DNA of 64,000 bases from Ktedonobacter robiniae (GCF_016587375.1 NZ_BNJG01000009.1:1-64000); one strand, 5' to 3'; numbered from the stretch's first letter, positions 1-8,732 are shown. Notes: generated by a model from the sequence alone, not told the origin. Program-made: numbers and translations.

Positions 1-558
1 ATGATCTCGCGCCTCGCCGACCAGAAAGGTCTCGATTTGATCTCCCAGATTGTGCATCCACTGCTGGACCAGGGTATTCAGCTTGTGGTCATGGGGATAG
101 GTGATCAGCACTATCATGAGCTCTTCCAGACCCTTGCCGCGCGCTATCCCAACCAGGTTGCGGTCTTCCTGACCTTCAATACTGAGACGGCGCAGCGCAT
201 CTATGCCGGTAGCGATATGTTCCTGATGCCCTCACGCTTCGAACCCTGCGGTCTGAACCAGATGATCGCCATGCGCTATGGTTGCGTCCCTATCGTCCGT
301 AACGTTGGTGGCCTCGCCGATACCGTCCAGAACTACGATCCCGCTAGCGATACCGGCAATGGCTTCCTCTTTAACGACTACGACCCCTGGCAGCTCTTCG
401 CCGCCATCATGCGCGCCCTGACCGTCTATCGCTTCAAAGATGTATGGCGTACGCTGCAAATTCGCGGTATGCAGGCGGACCACTCCTGGGGCGCCTCCGC
501 CCGTCGCTACGTCGATATCTACCGCAACGCCCTCGCCTTCCACGACAGCGGCGAATAA
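1..558 (+). CDS. glgA: Glycogen synthase, C-terminal part (partial at window edge)
   Basis: This is the C-terminal GT-B half of a GT5 glycogen/starch synthase, which transfers glucose from ADP-glucose (or UDP-glucose) onto the growing alpha-1,4-glucan. The frame is open to base 1, so the N-terminal half lies outside the window and the first ATG here is not the real start. Visible signatures are SRLADQKGLDLI (KGLD-type nucleotide-sugar loop), the FLMPSRFEPCGLNQMIAMRYG donor-site region with the catalytic Glu of the FEPCGL motif, and RNVGGLADTV. The product ends with a typical short tail. A terminator-like hairpin follows about 30 nt after the stop. Confidence 0.93.
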   Translation: MISRLADQKGLDLISQIVHPLLDQGIQLVVMGIGDQHYHELFQTLAARYPNQVAVFLTFNTETAQRIYAGSDMFLMPSRFEPCGLNQMIAMRYGCVPIVRNVGGLADTVQNYDPASDTGNGFLFNDYDPWQLFAAIMRALTVYRFKDVWRTLQIRGMQADHSWGASARRYVDIYRNALAFHDSGE

Positions 559-589
559 GTTTCTCCAGGATACAACCAGGCTCATTGTC

Positions 590-627
590 AGACACCTGCT
601 CAGGACTTTCGCTCCGAGTAGGTGTCT
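590..627 (+). terminator. Stem-loop after glgA
   Basis: A 12-bp stem (590-601 with 616-627, one G-T pair) and a 14-nt loop are followed by a CT-rich tail. It lies about 32 nt after the glgA stop and is a plausible intrinsic terminator. The rest of 559-844 shows no other gene. Confidence 0.6.
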
Positions 628-844
628 CTCTCTTCCTTGATAAGGACATTTACACAATATCTACTTCTCTCTCTGGATAAGCACAGCCTTCTCACCTTGA
701 TAAATACACTCTCACAACCACTGTCTGCTATGCTCTGATGGAGATCCAGGCAATCGCTATTCCCTGGTGGGAGAATCACCAGGAGGTGACCTTGTGTGTT
801 CCAGGTGAGATCGTTCACATTACCAGATTAGGAGAAAGTAGAAT

Positions 845-2473
845 ATGCAGCATGTTTTGCCAAGGATGACAAAGCGTGGGTTACGGCTCCTCGTACTTTC
901 AGCGTTCCTGATGGTTACGTTTGCCTTCCTTCCACGCCCGGCGCACGCGGCGCAAACTTATTTCAGCGATGGTTTTGAGAGCGGGAATACAAGCAAATGG
1001 ACGTTCAGTAACAGCGATCAAAATGGTCAGTCCACGGTACAGTCCCAGGTGACCCATACTGGATCATATGCCCTGGCCTTGACCAATACCTTTAACCCCG
1101 GACAGATCAGCTATGTCTATACCGCCCTCTCCAGCGCTCGCACGAGTGCCTATACCCGCTTCTATGTCCGCTACTCCACGTTTGACGGACTCTCCAGCGG
1201 CACCGAACTGGCGATTGGACGCAATAACAATGACCGGAGCGTCTGGGGCGTCGACTTCGACCGCGATATTCATGGCCTGGATGTCTACTTCTGGGATGGT
1301 CAAGGCAACCTGCATAGCTTTATAAGTCCTTCCAACATCTTTAAGGTCAATACCTGGTATTGTGTCGAGGTGTATGTCAACTCAGTAACTAGCGGACACG
1401 GAGAGGTCTGGGTCAATGGCTCCTCTATTGGTTCGGTTGATGCCGATCTCTCGAATGCCAATCCCTATGCGCGCCTGATGTTCTTCGACAAAATCGCGAC
1501 CACTACCTATATTGACGATGTTGTGGTTGCCGATACCTATAATGGCCCGACTAACGCGGGGCCCGATGTCAACTTTGCTCCTAGCAGCGTTGACTTCAAC
1601 GAACAGGGCGTCAATAGCACCGCCGCACGTACCGTAACCTTCTCAAATACCGGTGCTTCTGCGCTCGATATTAATAGTATCGGCGTCACTGGTACGAATG
1701 CTAGCGACTTCTCCCAAACAAACACCTGTGGCAGTTCGCTTGCCAGCAGCACTTCCTGTAATATCACGGTCAGCTTTACGCCGCCTGTAGCCGGTGATCG
1801 TAGCGCCTCTCTTGCTATTGCCACCAGTGCCAGCGTGACCCCCTATTCCATTCCTCTCAACGGTACGGGCGTGACGCAGGTATCCTACTTCCAGGATGAC
1901 TTTGAGACCGGCAATTTCACCAAGTGGACATTTACTAATGCCGATAGCACAGGACAGGCAAGTGTACAGACGACGGTGGTGCATGGAGGTACGCACGCGG
2001 CGGCCTTTATCAATAGCGCCAATCAGTATAGCTACATTTATACAACCATGCCCTCAGGCCCGGTGACCCAGAGCTATACCCGCCTCTACTTCCGCATCAG
2101 TGATCTCTCTATCGGAACCGATATCGCGCTTGGTCGCAATAACAATGGCAACAATGCCTGGGAGATTGTCTATAACGCCAATACCAAGGCGCTTGATACC
2201 TTCATCTGGGGCAATGGAGGACAGGTCTATATCCTCTCCTCACCCGCCAATGGTATTCAAGCCGATACCTGGTATAGCGTTGAGATTGGCCTGAACCAGG
2301 CTACCAGCGGCCACGCAGAACTCTGGTTGAATGGCACCTCTGCCGGGTCAATCGATAACGACCTCTCGACGACAAATCCTTTCTCACGCTTGATGATCCT
2401 GAACTCTTCGACCAATCGCGTCTATGTTGACGATATCAACGTCAGCGCCAGCTACAACGGGCCCATCAACTAA
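845..2473 (+). CDS. Secreted protein with two jellyroll-like domains and a choice-of-anchor D domain
   Basis: The 542-aa protein starts with a clear Sec signal peptide (basic MTKRGLRLL, hydrophobic core, AHA-AQ cleavage site near residue 36). Two homologous halves follow: residues about 38-230 and 345-540 each contain repeated phrases such as YTRFYVRYSTFD/YTRLYFRISDLS, IGRNNN, and HGEVWVNGSSIGS/HAELWLNGTSAGS, typical of a LamG-like (concanavalin-type) jellyroll. Between them, residues about 240-342 form an Ig-like choice-of-anchor D domain (NFAPSSVDFNEQGVNSTAA, then FSNTG and SCNITVSFTP). The role is probably extracellular carbohydrate or surface binding; no catalytic residues are evident. 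The ATG has an AGGAG 10 nt upstream. Confidence 0.8.
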   Translation: MQHVLPRMTKRGLRLLVLSAFLMVTFAFLPRPAHAAQTYFSDGFESGNTSKWTFSNSDQNGQSTVQSQVTHTGSYALALTNTFNPGQISYVYTALSSARTSAYTRFYVRYSTFDGLSSGTELAIGRNNNDRSVWGVDFDRDIHGLDVYFWDGQGNLHSFISPSNIFKVNTWYCVEVYVNSVTSGHGEVWVNGSSIGSVDADLSNANPYARLMFFDKIATTTYIDDVVVADTYNGPTNAGPDVNFAPSSVDFNEQGVNSTAARTVTFSNTGASALDINSIGVTGTNASDFSQTNTCGSSLASSTSCNITVSFTPPVAGDRSASLAIATSASVTPYSIPLNGTGVTQVSYFQDDFETGNFTKWTFTNADSTGQASVQTTVVHGGTHAAAFINSANQYSYIYTTMPSGPVTQSYTRLYFRISDLSIGTDIALGRNNNGNNAWEIVYNANTKALDTFIWGNGGQVYILSSPANGIQADTWYSVEIGLNQATSGHAELWLNGTSAGSIDNDLSTTNPFSRLMILNSSTNRVYVDDINVSASYNGPIN

Positions 2474-2500
2474 ACAGCTTTTCTCACCTTAAACCACTAA

Positions 2501-2559
2501 TAGGAGATATGGAAGTGTGGCGTGGGCATTTTGCCCACGCCACACTTCCATATCTCCTA
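2501..2559. terminator. Long perfect hairpin (28-bp stem)
   Basis: 2501-2528 and 2532-2559 are exact reverse complements around a TTT loop. It lies 27 nt after the secreted-protein stop. The tail after it (TTTATAGG) is only weakly T-rich. It belongs to the set of gene-end hairpins seen across the window. Confidence 0.85.
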
Positions 2560-2746
2560 TTTATAGGCGAGCCTGCGAGCCGAGACGAAAGCAATTGGAG
2601 AGCCTCAATGCTTAGGTCCTCCCATGATTGACAGGTGATACGCGTATGTCTATACTTGAGGGCAGAAGAAATGAGTATAGCATAGGTACGGGATGAGCTA
2701 TCCTCCATTCCTATGCGCTGTGGGTGTTGGTCGGAGGTTTTGGACG

Positions 2747-3583
2747 GTGGAATGGACGAGTGTGGCACTTGAGGAGCGGGAGCAGGAGGCGCGGTGGGCA
2801 CACAGGCGTACTCAACTCAAACAGCACTATGAGACTCTGTCCCTTGATGAGCAGGCAGACAATCAGCAGGAATATCTCTTCTGGCAACGGGTGGAAGCGG
2901 CGGAAACCCCCCTTGAAGTCCTGGTGCGCTGTGTGCGTGCCTGCCACTCACCCTCGCAAACGAGCAAACAGCGCCGCCTGATCGAGGTCATTATCAGGCG
3001 CACACAGTATGAGAACGAGGCCTGGGCGCGTGGCGTCCTTGCCCATCTCGCGCTCCACGAGGACGAGCGGCGCATGCTGAACGCCGATCTCTGCGCCGAT
3101 CTGTATGAAGCCATTGTACGCGCCCTGCTCGACCCCGAGCGCCACTTCTGGGAAGAGCACTTCCACCACTGCCTGCGCTACGAACGCCAGCACATCTTCC
3201 GCGCCTTTATGATGCGCGAGGGACGCTGGCGCGATCGTGACGTCGAGCGTGGCTCGCGTATTCCACGCGCTGTCTTGCAAAGCCTGGAGCGCCCGGTCCT
3301 CCTTGATAACGGCGAGGAGGCGCAGATCGAAGTCGAAGATGCCCGCGCCGAACATATGTTGCGCTCGGTCGAGACCAGCGCCCTGCTTAGCCTGGTACAG
3401 ATGCTGCCTCGCCACCTGCGCATGATCCTGCTGCTCCTCTTCTGGCAGGAGCAAACCGAGCGAGAGGTCGCATGCACCCTTGGCATTACTGACCGTACCG
3501 TGCGCAATCGTAAGCGCCAGGCCCTGGAACAACTACGTCTTTTGTTACAACAGGAGGAGGAGGTTCTAAAAGATGGAGCATGA
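2747..3583 (+). CDS. RNA polymerase sigma-70-like factor
   Basis: The C-terminal part carries a sigma region 4-like helix-turn-helix: LPRHLRMILLLLFWQEQ, then VACTLGITDRTVRNRKRQA and LEQLRLLL. The middle section (about residues 60-180) is helical, charged and Trp/His-rich and would correspond to a diverged region 2. The frame is open from an ATG at 2693, but a GTG at 2747 has a GGAGG nine bases upstream and is preferred here, giving 278 aa. The 3' end overlaps the next gene by 11 nt, implying co-transcription and translational coupling. Which promoters it serves cannot be told from sequence. Confidence 0.7.
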   Translation: MEWTSVALEEREQEARWAHRRTQLKQHYETLSLDEQADNQQEYLFWQRVEAAETPLEVLVRCVRACHSPSQTSKQRRLIEVIIRRTQYENEAWARGVLAHLALHEDERRMLNADLCADLYEAIVRALLDPERHFWEEHFHHCLRYERQHIFRAFMMREGRWRDRDVERGSRIPRAVLQSLERPVLLDNGEEAQIEVEDARAEHMLRSVETSALLSLVQMLPRHLRMILLLLFWQEQTEREVACTLGITDRTVRNRKRQALEQLRLLLQQEEEVLKDGA

Positions 3584-4199
3584 ACGCGAAGAAATTATGC
3601 GCATTACCGCGCGCTATGCGGAGGAAGCCCAGGAGGGCAGATCGCCCTCACTCTCTGCCTATCTCGCGCGCTACCCTCAGTATCGTGAGGAACTGCTCGA
3701 CTTTATCAGCTACTACCAGGCCTTTGAGGCTCCTTTGCCCATGAATACCTCATTGGCCTCGCTCTCAGAGGTCTCGCGTGAAGCCCTTGAGCGCGCCTAC
3801 ACTTCCCAGGCTCAGTTACCTACCCAGGATGTTGCTGTGCGCAGCCTCTTCGAGAGCCGTCAGCAGCAGCCTGTCACACCGCGCCAACTCGCCGACGTAC
3901 TTGAATTGAGCGAAGATATTGTTCAGTTACTGGAGCGACGTGCCTTGCTTCCGGGGAGCATTCCTGCTACTCTATCTCAGTGCCTAGCAGGCGTGCTTGG
4001 ATATTCACCCGCGGCCATTGAAGCCTTCTTTGCCAGCCGTGAGCCGTCCAACACCTTCTCTCGCCCAGGCCTGAAGGTCGCCGAGCCGCGTGGCCCCTAT
4101 GGCGAGAATCAGGAATCGCTCACATTTGCCCAGGCCGTTGCCGCTAGCGCGCATCTTTCATCAGAACGCAAAGCCGCCTGGCTTGAACGCCTATCGTAA
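3573..4199 (+). CDS. Hypothetical partner of the sigma factor
   Basis: This 208-aa protein starts inside the last codons of the sigma gene (11-nt overlap), a layout usual for a sigma factor and its regulator. The N-terminus (ITARYAEEAQEGRSPSL, LARYPQYREELLDF) resembles the short helical module found before kinase domains or in anti-sigma-like proteins. Residues about 105-155 (TPRQLADVLELSEDIVQLL, LAGVLGYSPAAIEAFF) look like two helix-turn-helix-like segments. No membrane segment and no zinc-finger motif is visible, so a classical ZAS anti-sigma factor is unlikely. The function is inferred only from the coupling. Confidence 0.55.
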   Translation: MEHEREEIMRITARYAEEAQEGRSPSLSAYLARYPQYREELLDFISYYQAFEAPLPMNTSLASLSEVSREALERAYTSQAQLPTQDVAVRSLFESRQQQPVTPRQLADVLELSEDIVQLLERRALLPGSIPATLSQCLAGVLGYSPAAIEAFFASREPSNTFSRPGLKVAEPRGPYGENQESLTFAQAVAASAHLSSERKAAWLERLS

Positions 4200-4222
4200 C
4201 CTAGCACTTTGAGGTCTCTTCT

Positions 4223-5464
4223 ATGCAAAACCGGGTTGTGTATCTTGATTGCTATGATGGCATTACCGCCCCTTTGTTTCTTGGGGCGCTCTTTGATATC
4301 GGGCTTGACATTGAGGCCCTCAAAAAAGCTATGGCCGCGCTCCCGCTACCAGATCATACTATTACCTCGCAGAGACAGCAGGCCCCGGTTAGCGGGAGGA
4401 GCGCCACGCTTACCCTCACCACGTCAGAGACGCTCTCTCCCTGGAAACTGGCTGAAACTCCTGTACTGCTCCCACCTGGGGCGCTCAAAGAGCCTGTGCG
4501 CCAACCGATACTGGCTATGGTCCAGCACCTTGCTCAGGCTACCAGCAAGCTACGAAACATCCCTATTGAGGATGTCACCTTACCCGATATTACTCCTCTG
4601 CTCTGGCTTATCACCTTGGTGCTGGGGCTTGATATGCTCAACCTGGATGAAATCTATGCCTCTCCGCTTCCCATGTCCGCTGGCTCTCGCCAGGGACCGC
4701 ATGGCCAGGAACCCTTGCTGCTTCCTGAAGTCCTGGAGATGCTGATTCGTGTTCAGGCTGTTTGGTATAGCACACCTGACAATAAACAAGTCTCTCTGGA
4801 AGGGGCAGCTTTCCTGTCCGAACTGGCCAGCTTTGAGCCAGTTAATATCCATGTAACACAAGCCGGCTATGGGTGTTCTTCAGAAAGGAGCGGCAATGTC
4901 GCCCGCTCATTGCGTCTCTGCCTTGGCAATCTATTTTTTGCACCCGAGAGGCTCTCTCTGCCTTCTCCTGTCCAAACCACTCTAGAGCAGTCCGAGGCCG
5001 AGACCGATTGGGTGACCGTGCTCGAAACCAATATCGATAATATGAGCGGTGAATTGCTGGGCGGCCTGCTCGATCACCTGCTAGAGCTGGGCGCACTTGA
5101 TGTGAGTTACACTCCCATGCAGATGAAGAAGAATCGACCCGCTACGCTCATTCGCGTCATCGCCCCGCCCGAACTCGGTGAACAGCTTGCCATGAGCCTC
5201 CTGCGCGAGACCACTACACTTGGTGTGCGCTTCCAGCATATGCAGCGCCTCAAGGCCCGGCGCGAGCCGCGCACCATCCAGACCCGCTTTGGCCCCATGC
5301 TTGTAAAGGTCAAATACCTTGGCGAGCAGCTCATCAGCGCCTCTCCTGAATATGAGGAATGCGCCCGCGTCGCTCGTGAGCGCAACATTCCGCTTGCCGA
5401 TGTCTACGAGGTTGCACGCAGTGAGGTACAAACGCTTATAATAGGTAATAGAAAAAAAGTATGA
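4223..5464 (+). CDS. larC: LarC-like protein (DUF111), diverged
   Basis: LarC is the CTP-dependent enzyme that inserts nickel into the pincer cofactor of lactate racemase. Length (413 aa) and overall layout fit: N-terminal VVYLDCYDGITAPLFLGAL, central LGLDMLNLDEIYASPLPMS, and C-terminal ETNIDNMSGELLGGLLDHL, KKNRPATLIRVIAPP, TTTLGVR. It is one uninterrupted frame, unlike larC1/larC2 pairs. Several usually conserved pieces are changed: the N-terminal SGISGD is DGITAP, the HFHEVGAVDS-type motif is absent (TLPDITPLLW in its place), and IDDM is IDNM. No larA, larB or larE is nearby. Homology is clear; activity is doubtful. Confidence 0.75.
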   Translation: MQNRVVYLDCYDGITAPLFLGALFDIGLDIEALKKAMAALPLPDHTITSQRQQAPVSGRSATLTLTTSETLSPWKLAETPVLLPPGALKEPVRQPILAMVQHLAQATSKLRNIPIEDVTLPDITPLLWLITLVLGLDMLNLDEIYASPLPMSAGSRQGPHGQEPLLLPEVLEMLIRVQAVWYSTPDNKQVSLEGAAFLSELASFEPVNIHVTQAGYGCSSERSGNVARSLRLCLGNLFFAPERLSLPSPVQTTLEQSEAETDWVTVLETNIDNMSGELLGGLLDHLLELGALDVSYTPMQMKKNRPATLIRVIAPPELGEQLAMSLLRETTTLGVRFQHMQRLKARREPRTIQTRFGPMLVKVKYLGEQLISASPEYEECARVARERNIPLADVYEVARSEVQTLIIGNRKKV

Positions 5465-5527
5465 ACGTAAAAGACTCCATTTTGTAATGGAACCTCAACA
5501 AGAACTAACGTAAGAAGAGGTACTTCT

Positions 5528-6085
5528 ATGGATTTTGTTGATTGGCGCAAAGTGCCTGGTAGAGAGAAGAAGCAGGCCGAGCAGCTTCGAGGCAACAGCG
5601 GTCGTCTCGGGGGCCGCATGTATCGCGACTACATCGAAGAGATGATCCACGAAGCGCAGCAGCGAGGCGAATTTGATAACCTTCCAGGTGTGGGGAAGCC
5701 TCTCAATCTCGATGACAACCCCTATGCTGGAGACAAAAATCTGGCCTATCGCTTGCTCAAAAATAACAACGAGCTGCCGCCCGAAGTGGCCCTCGTCCAG
5801 GAGATTGAGAAGCAGCGTGAGCAACTGGCGAAAAAGCTTGACCCTATCACCAACCGCTATCGCGAACTACGGGCACGCCGTCTCTCGCCCAGCCGCCAGG
5901 AAAAACGTATCTTCAACGAAAGCCGGGCCAAGGTAGCCGCTGACTACGAGGAGGCCCTGCGCAAACTCAACAAGCGCATCCTCACCCTCAATATCAGCGT
6001 TCCCACCGCCATGCACCAGCCCCTCATCCAGGTTGAGAAACTCCTCAACGAGTTCAACACCACCTGCCCACCCTTCGACCTCTAA
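5528..6085 (+). CDS. DUF1992 / DnaJC28-like conserved protein
   Basis: This 185-aa protein carries the conserved domain of DnaJ homologue subfamily C member 28 (DUF1992), at residues about 35-105: YIEEMIHEAQQRGEFDNLPG, GKPLNLDDNPYAGD, LAYRLLKNN, LPPEVALVQEIE. The J domain itself is absent, as in most bacterial members. The C-terminal 80 residues form a basic coiled helix. Its role is unknown in bacteria. An AGAGG sits about 10 nt before the ATG, and an inverted repeat follows the stop. Confidence 0.85.
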   Translation: MDFVDWRKVPGREKKQAEQLRGNSGRLGGRMYRDYIEEMIHEAQQRGEFDNLPGVGKPLNLDDNPYAGDKNLAYRLLKNNNELPPEVALVQEIEKQREQLAKKLDPITNRYRELRARRLSPSRQEKRIFNESRAKVAADYEEALRKLNKRILTLNISVPTAMHQPLIQVEKLLNEFNTTCPPFDL

Positions 6086-6105
6086 TTAATGAGCTAGCTG
6101 GATAA

Positions 6106-6154
6106 CGGGGCGGACGCGAAATCGCTCATATATCTTCACTTCGCGTCCGCCCCG
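6106..6154 (+). terminator. GC-rich stem-loop after DUF1992 gene
   Basis: A 15-bp perfect stem (6106-6120 with 6140-6154) with a 19-nt loop is followed by CTTTATATT. It is the probable terminator of the DUF1992 gene. Confidence 0.65.
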
Positions 6155-6188
6155 CTTTATATTACGACCTTGTTTTACTGACACCATG

Positions 6189-6785
6189 CTAGATTCCTTG
6201 TAGCCGCTCTCTCAACCGCCCAAGCCCTTTTATAACCTCGCTCCGATTCTTCGCGCTCTTCATCCATGCTGGGAGCCTGCTTGCCAGCGTTCTATTTCGT
6301 ATCTGGCCTTTAACGTAAGACTTGATGCGTTGCCTGGCTGTCACATACTGCTCCAAAAAACGTATATGCTCTTCATTAAACGCCCAGAGTACCTCTCCAC
6401 AACAAGGCGTCTGTAGCCACAATGGCAGACCAAAATACCAGTCGTAAGCCCCGCCTCTGTGCTGCATTTTTCCTTGTCAAAGTGCTGTATAGCTACAATG
6501 AAGGCAGCTCAACTTCCTGGGACTCCAGCTACTTTGATAACTCCTGCGCACACCACTATCGGAGGTATCAGCGAGAAGCTCCTTTTTATCGTCAGGCATT
6601 CTCCTCACCTGCGCACATCTTTGACAACGTGGACACTGCACATAAATGAGCGCAACAAAATCCTCGATTACCTGCCCAAAATCAGTAAATGTAGGGATCA
6701 TACTGCTTTTTACCTGTTGAAAGATCTGTTTCCCTGGTGCGATGACATATAGCTTGCCACCTCTGGAACATCCATATATGATCAC
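6189..6785 (-). pseudogene. Zinc-ribbon-type protein gene split by one in-frame TGA
   Basis: Two reading frames on the minus strand (6785-6477 and 6467-6189) are in the same phase, separated only by TGA at 6479-6477 and three sense codons (QGK). Read through, they give a continuous 198-residue protein: a CPRC..C segment and SCLHCSY (zinc-ribbon cysteines) followed by DWYFGLPLWLQTPCCGEVLWAF and a helical basic tail. Neither half alone would make a full ribbon. A single nonsense mutation (for example CGA to TGA) is the simplest explanation; stop-codon readthrough is an alternative. The exact start is uncertain; a later ATG (MIPTFTDFG) is possible. Confidence 0.6.
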
Positions 6786-6902
6786 TACGCCTCACGCCTC
6801 TTTCTTTTCACAAGTATTTGCCAGTATAATGGGGGCGGAAAACTGGACAGGGAGATGAGATAAAATAGCAGGAGGGAGAGTACATCCACAAGGAGGCAGA
6901 TT

Positions 6903-7193
6903 GTGGCAAGTTCGCCGAAGAAGTACAATAGTGACTTTAAAGTGAAAGTGGCCTTAGAAGCCATCAAGGGACAGAAGACCCTCAACGAGATCTCATCTGA
7001 GTATGGAGTTCACACCACTCAAATTACGCAATGGAAAAAGCAAGTGCTTGATGAACTGCCACAGATCTTCGCACGCAACGGTCATGAGCGGGCCAAGAGC
7101 GAAGAAGCCTTAATCGCCAACTTGTATCAAGAAATCGGTCAGCTCAAAGTCGAGCTCGATTTCCTGAAAAAAAAATCTGGTCTTTCCCGTTGA
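6903..7193 (+). CDS. IS3-type transposase OrfA (helix-turn-helix protein)
   Basis: This 96-aa protein binds the IS ends through an N-terminal helix-turn-helix: FKVKVALEAIKGQKTLNEIS, YGVHTTQITQWKKQ. A leucine-rich dimerisation coil follows (LYQEIGQLKVELDFLKKK). It starts at GTG with an AGGAGG about 8 nt upstream. Near the 3' end is a run of nine A residues (7167-7175), the usual place for frameshifting to orfB. Here orfB is in the +1 frame relative to orfA, not the -1 frame usual for IS3 elements. Confidence 0.85.
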   Translation: MASSPKKYNSDFKVKVALEAIKGQKTLNEISSEYGVHTTQITQWKKQVLDELPQIFARNGHERAKSEEALIANLYQEIGQLKVELDFLKKKSGLSR

Positions 7194-7230
7194 GCAGAAG
7201 CGGCTCCTCATCGAGCCTGAGCATCCTCAC

Positions 7231-8022
7231 TTGTCGATCGTTCGTCAATGTGAGCTGTTGGGGCTGGCCCGTTCAAGTTACTATTATGAGCCTGTCCCTG
7301 AGAGCGAGGAAGATCTTCTCTTGATGCGCTTGCTTGATGAACAGTATACCAGGACGCCTTTTTACGGGAAGCGCAAGATGGTCACTTTTCTTGCCGAGCA
7401 AGGATATCAGGTAGACCGCAAACGCGTCAGACGACTCATGCAACGAATGGGGCTAGAGACGATCTATCCCAAACCACGGCTGAGCCGACCTGGCGAACCA
7501 AGCGTACGTTATCCGTATCTCTTGAGAGGAGTGAGTATCACCAGCCAAGATCACGTCTGGAGTAGCGATATTACCTACATCCGCCTGGCCCGAGGGTTTG
7601 TCTACTTGGTGGCCATCATTGATTGGTTTAGCCGCTACGTCCTGGCCTGGGAGCTCTCAACGACGTTGGACACTGGTTTCTGTGTCGATACGCTTGATCG
7701 GGCTCTGGGGGCTGGGCAACCCAAGATTTTCAATACTGACCAGGGGGTTCAGTTTACCAGTCACGAGTTTACCACTCGTCTGCTTCGCTCAAACATTCGC
7801 ATCAGCTGGGATGGGCGAGGGCGAGCCTTAGATAACGTGTTCGTAGAACGTTTGTGGCGCAGTGTGAAGTATGAGGAAGTTTACCTCAAAGACTACCAAA
7901 CGGTTTCAGAGGCGAGGAGTGGACTGACTCACTACTTCCAGTTTTACAATCATGAGCGATATCACCAGTCGCTGGACTACAAAACACCTTTTGTGGTGTA
8001 TCGCTCCAAACATTCGTCATGA
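7231..8022 (+). CDS. IS3-type transposase OrfB (DDE integrase)
   Basis: This is the catalytic half of the transposase with a HTH_21-type N-terminal segment (QCELLGLARSSYYYEP) and an rve/DDE core: WSSDITYIRL (first Asp), FNTDQGVQFTS (second Asp) and DNVFVERLWRSVKYEEVY (Glu). The open frame extends back to about 7168 and includes a typical IS3 segment (VEQKRLLIEPEHPHLS), so translation is expected to enter from orfA by frameshift. The listed TTG at 7231 is only the first start-like codon. The catalytic triad is complete, so the protein could be active if frameshifting works. Confidence 0.85.
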   Translation: MSIVRQCELLGLARSSYYYEPVPESEEDLLLMRLLDEQYTRTPFYGKRKMVTFLAEQGYQVDRKRVRRLMQRMGLETIYPKPRLSRPGEPSVRYPYLLRGVSITSQDHVWSSDITYIRLARGFVYLVAIIDWFSRYVLAWELSTTLDTGFCVDTLDRALGAGQPKIFNTDQGVQFTSHEFTTRLLRSNIRISWDGRGRALDNVFVERLWRSVKYEEVYLKDYQTVSEARSGLTHYFQFYNHERYHQSLDYKTPFVVYRSKHSS

Positions 8023-8071
8023 CTTTTCCATAATGCTGAGTTTACTCTCAAAATTGGCCCATTTCTGTCTA

Positions 8072-8453
8072 GACAAACGGTACCACCATACCAGAGATAA
8101 TAGATGTTAATGATACAGGCAATGGGAAGAAGAATAATCTCTAGCGTATAGAAAAAGACTTATGAGGTAGGAGACCTATCTGTATGGTAGCAATATATAT
8201 GCCTGAGAAGAAGAGAAGGTAAAATCCAAGAAATTGCAGGGTGAAGTTTTGCTCTTGTGGCTGGGGATGTTTACGTTGCTGTCATCGCCTCGTTCAGCTG
8301 CTAAGCAGAAAGAAAAACAACAGAAAGCCATCTGTGAAGATTCTTCATAGGTGGCTTTCTTCATAGCTACTATTAGTTCGTGTTGAGTTCTTTTCCCAGG
8401 TAAGTGCAGTGTGATTGATCGATAGCAACGACTATTTGCTTGAATAGAGCCTA
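8072..8453. other. Gene-free stretch with a stem-loop at 8323-8359
   Basis: No convincing gene is visible in this AT-richer interval. It contains a 17-bp stem (8323-8339 with 8343-8359, two G-T pairs) ending in a short T-rich stretch, which looks like a terminator left from a lost gene or serving the upstream side. Confidence 0.5.
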
Positions 8454-8732
8454 TTAGTGAGAAAGCTTTGTCGCAGTATACTGCGCCAGCTCCGCCGTGG
8501 TGTTGGCGCTATTCAGATCATGTTGATGGACGAACTGGTTTTGCTGGTTGCGCTCCTCTAGTGACATTTTTCTACGTCTCAATTTGATCAAGAAGAGGAC
8601 TAGCAAGCCAAGAGCGGGTATAAGTAAGGCACAGATAAGCGCTGCATTCCCATTGCCAATTGGGATCATGCTGCCAACAATAGCGCCAACGAGGAGTCCC
8701 AGCAAAATAACCCCGGCTTCAATGTACTTCAT
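8454..8732 (-). CDS. Small two-helix membrane protein
   Basis: This 92-aa protein has two transmembrane segments (residues about 5-25 and 30-50), then RRRK and a polar cytoplasmic tail (SLEERNQQNQFVHQHD). GGAGG lies upstream of the ATG (about 5-9 nt). Not recognised. It is the last gene of a leftward series of small genes (11.0 to 8.4 kb). Confidence 0.55.
   Translation of the reverse strand: MKYIEAGVILLGLLVGAIVGSMIPIGNGNAALICALLIPALGLLVLFLIKLRRRKMSLEERNQQNQFVHQHDLNSANTTAELAQYTATKLSH

Larger units (their letters stand above)
6844..8071 (+). mobile_element. IS3-family insertion sequence
   Basis: The element consists of orfA and orfB of an IS3-type transposase flanked by short imperfect terminal repeats: TGGACAG at 6844-6850 and CTGTCTA at 8065-8071 (6 of 7 matched as inverted repeats). 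No clear target-site duplication is visible next to these ends, so the exact boundaries are tentative. It lies between the split zinc-ribbon gene and the small-gene block. Confidence 0.75.

Noticed and set aside
8176..8364. 62-codon minus-strand frame in the gap after the IS3 element
   Set aside because: Starts inside a stem-loop, lacks a ribosome site, and has no protein-like features.
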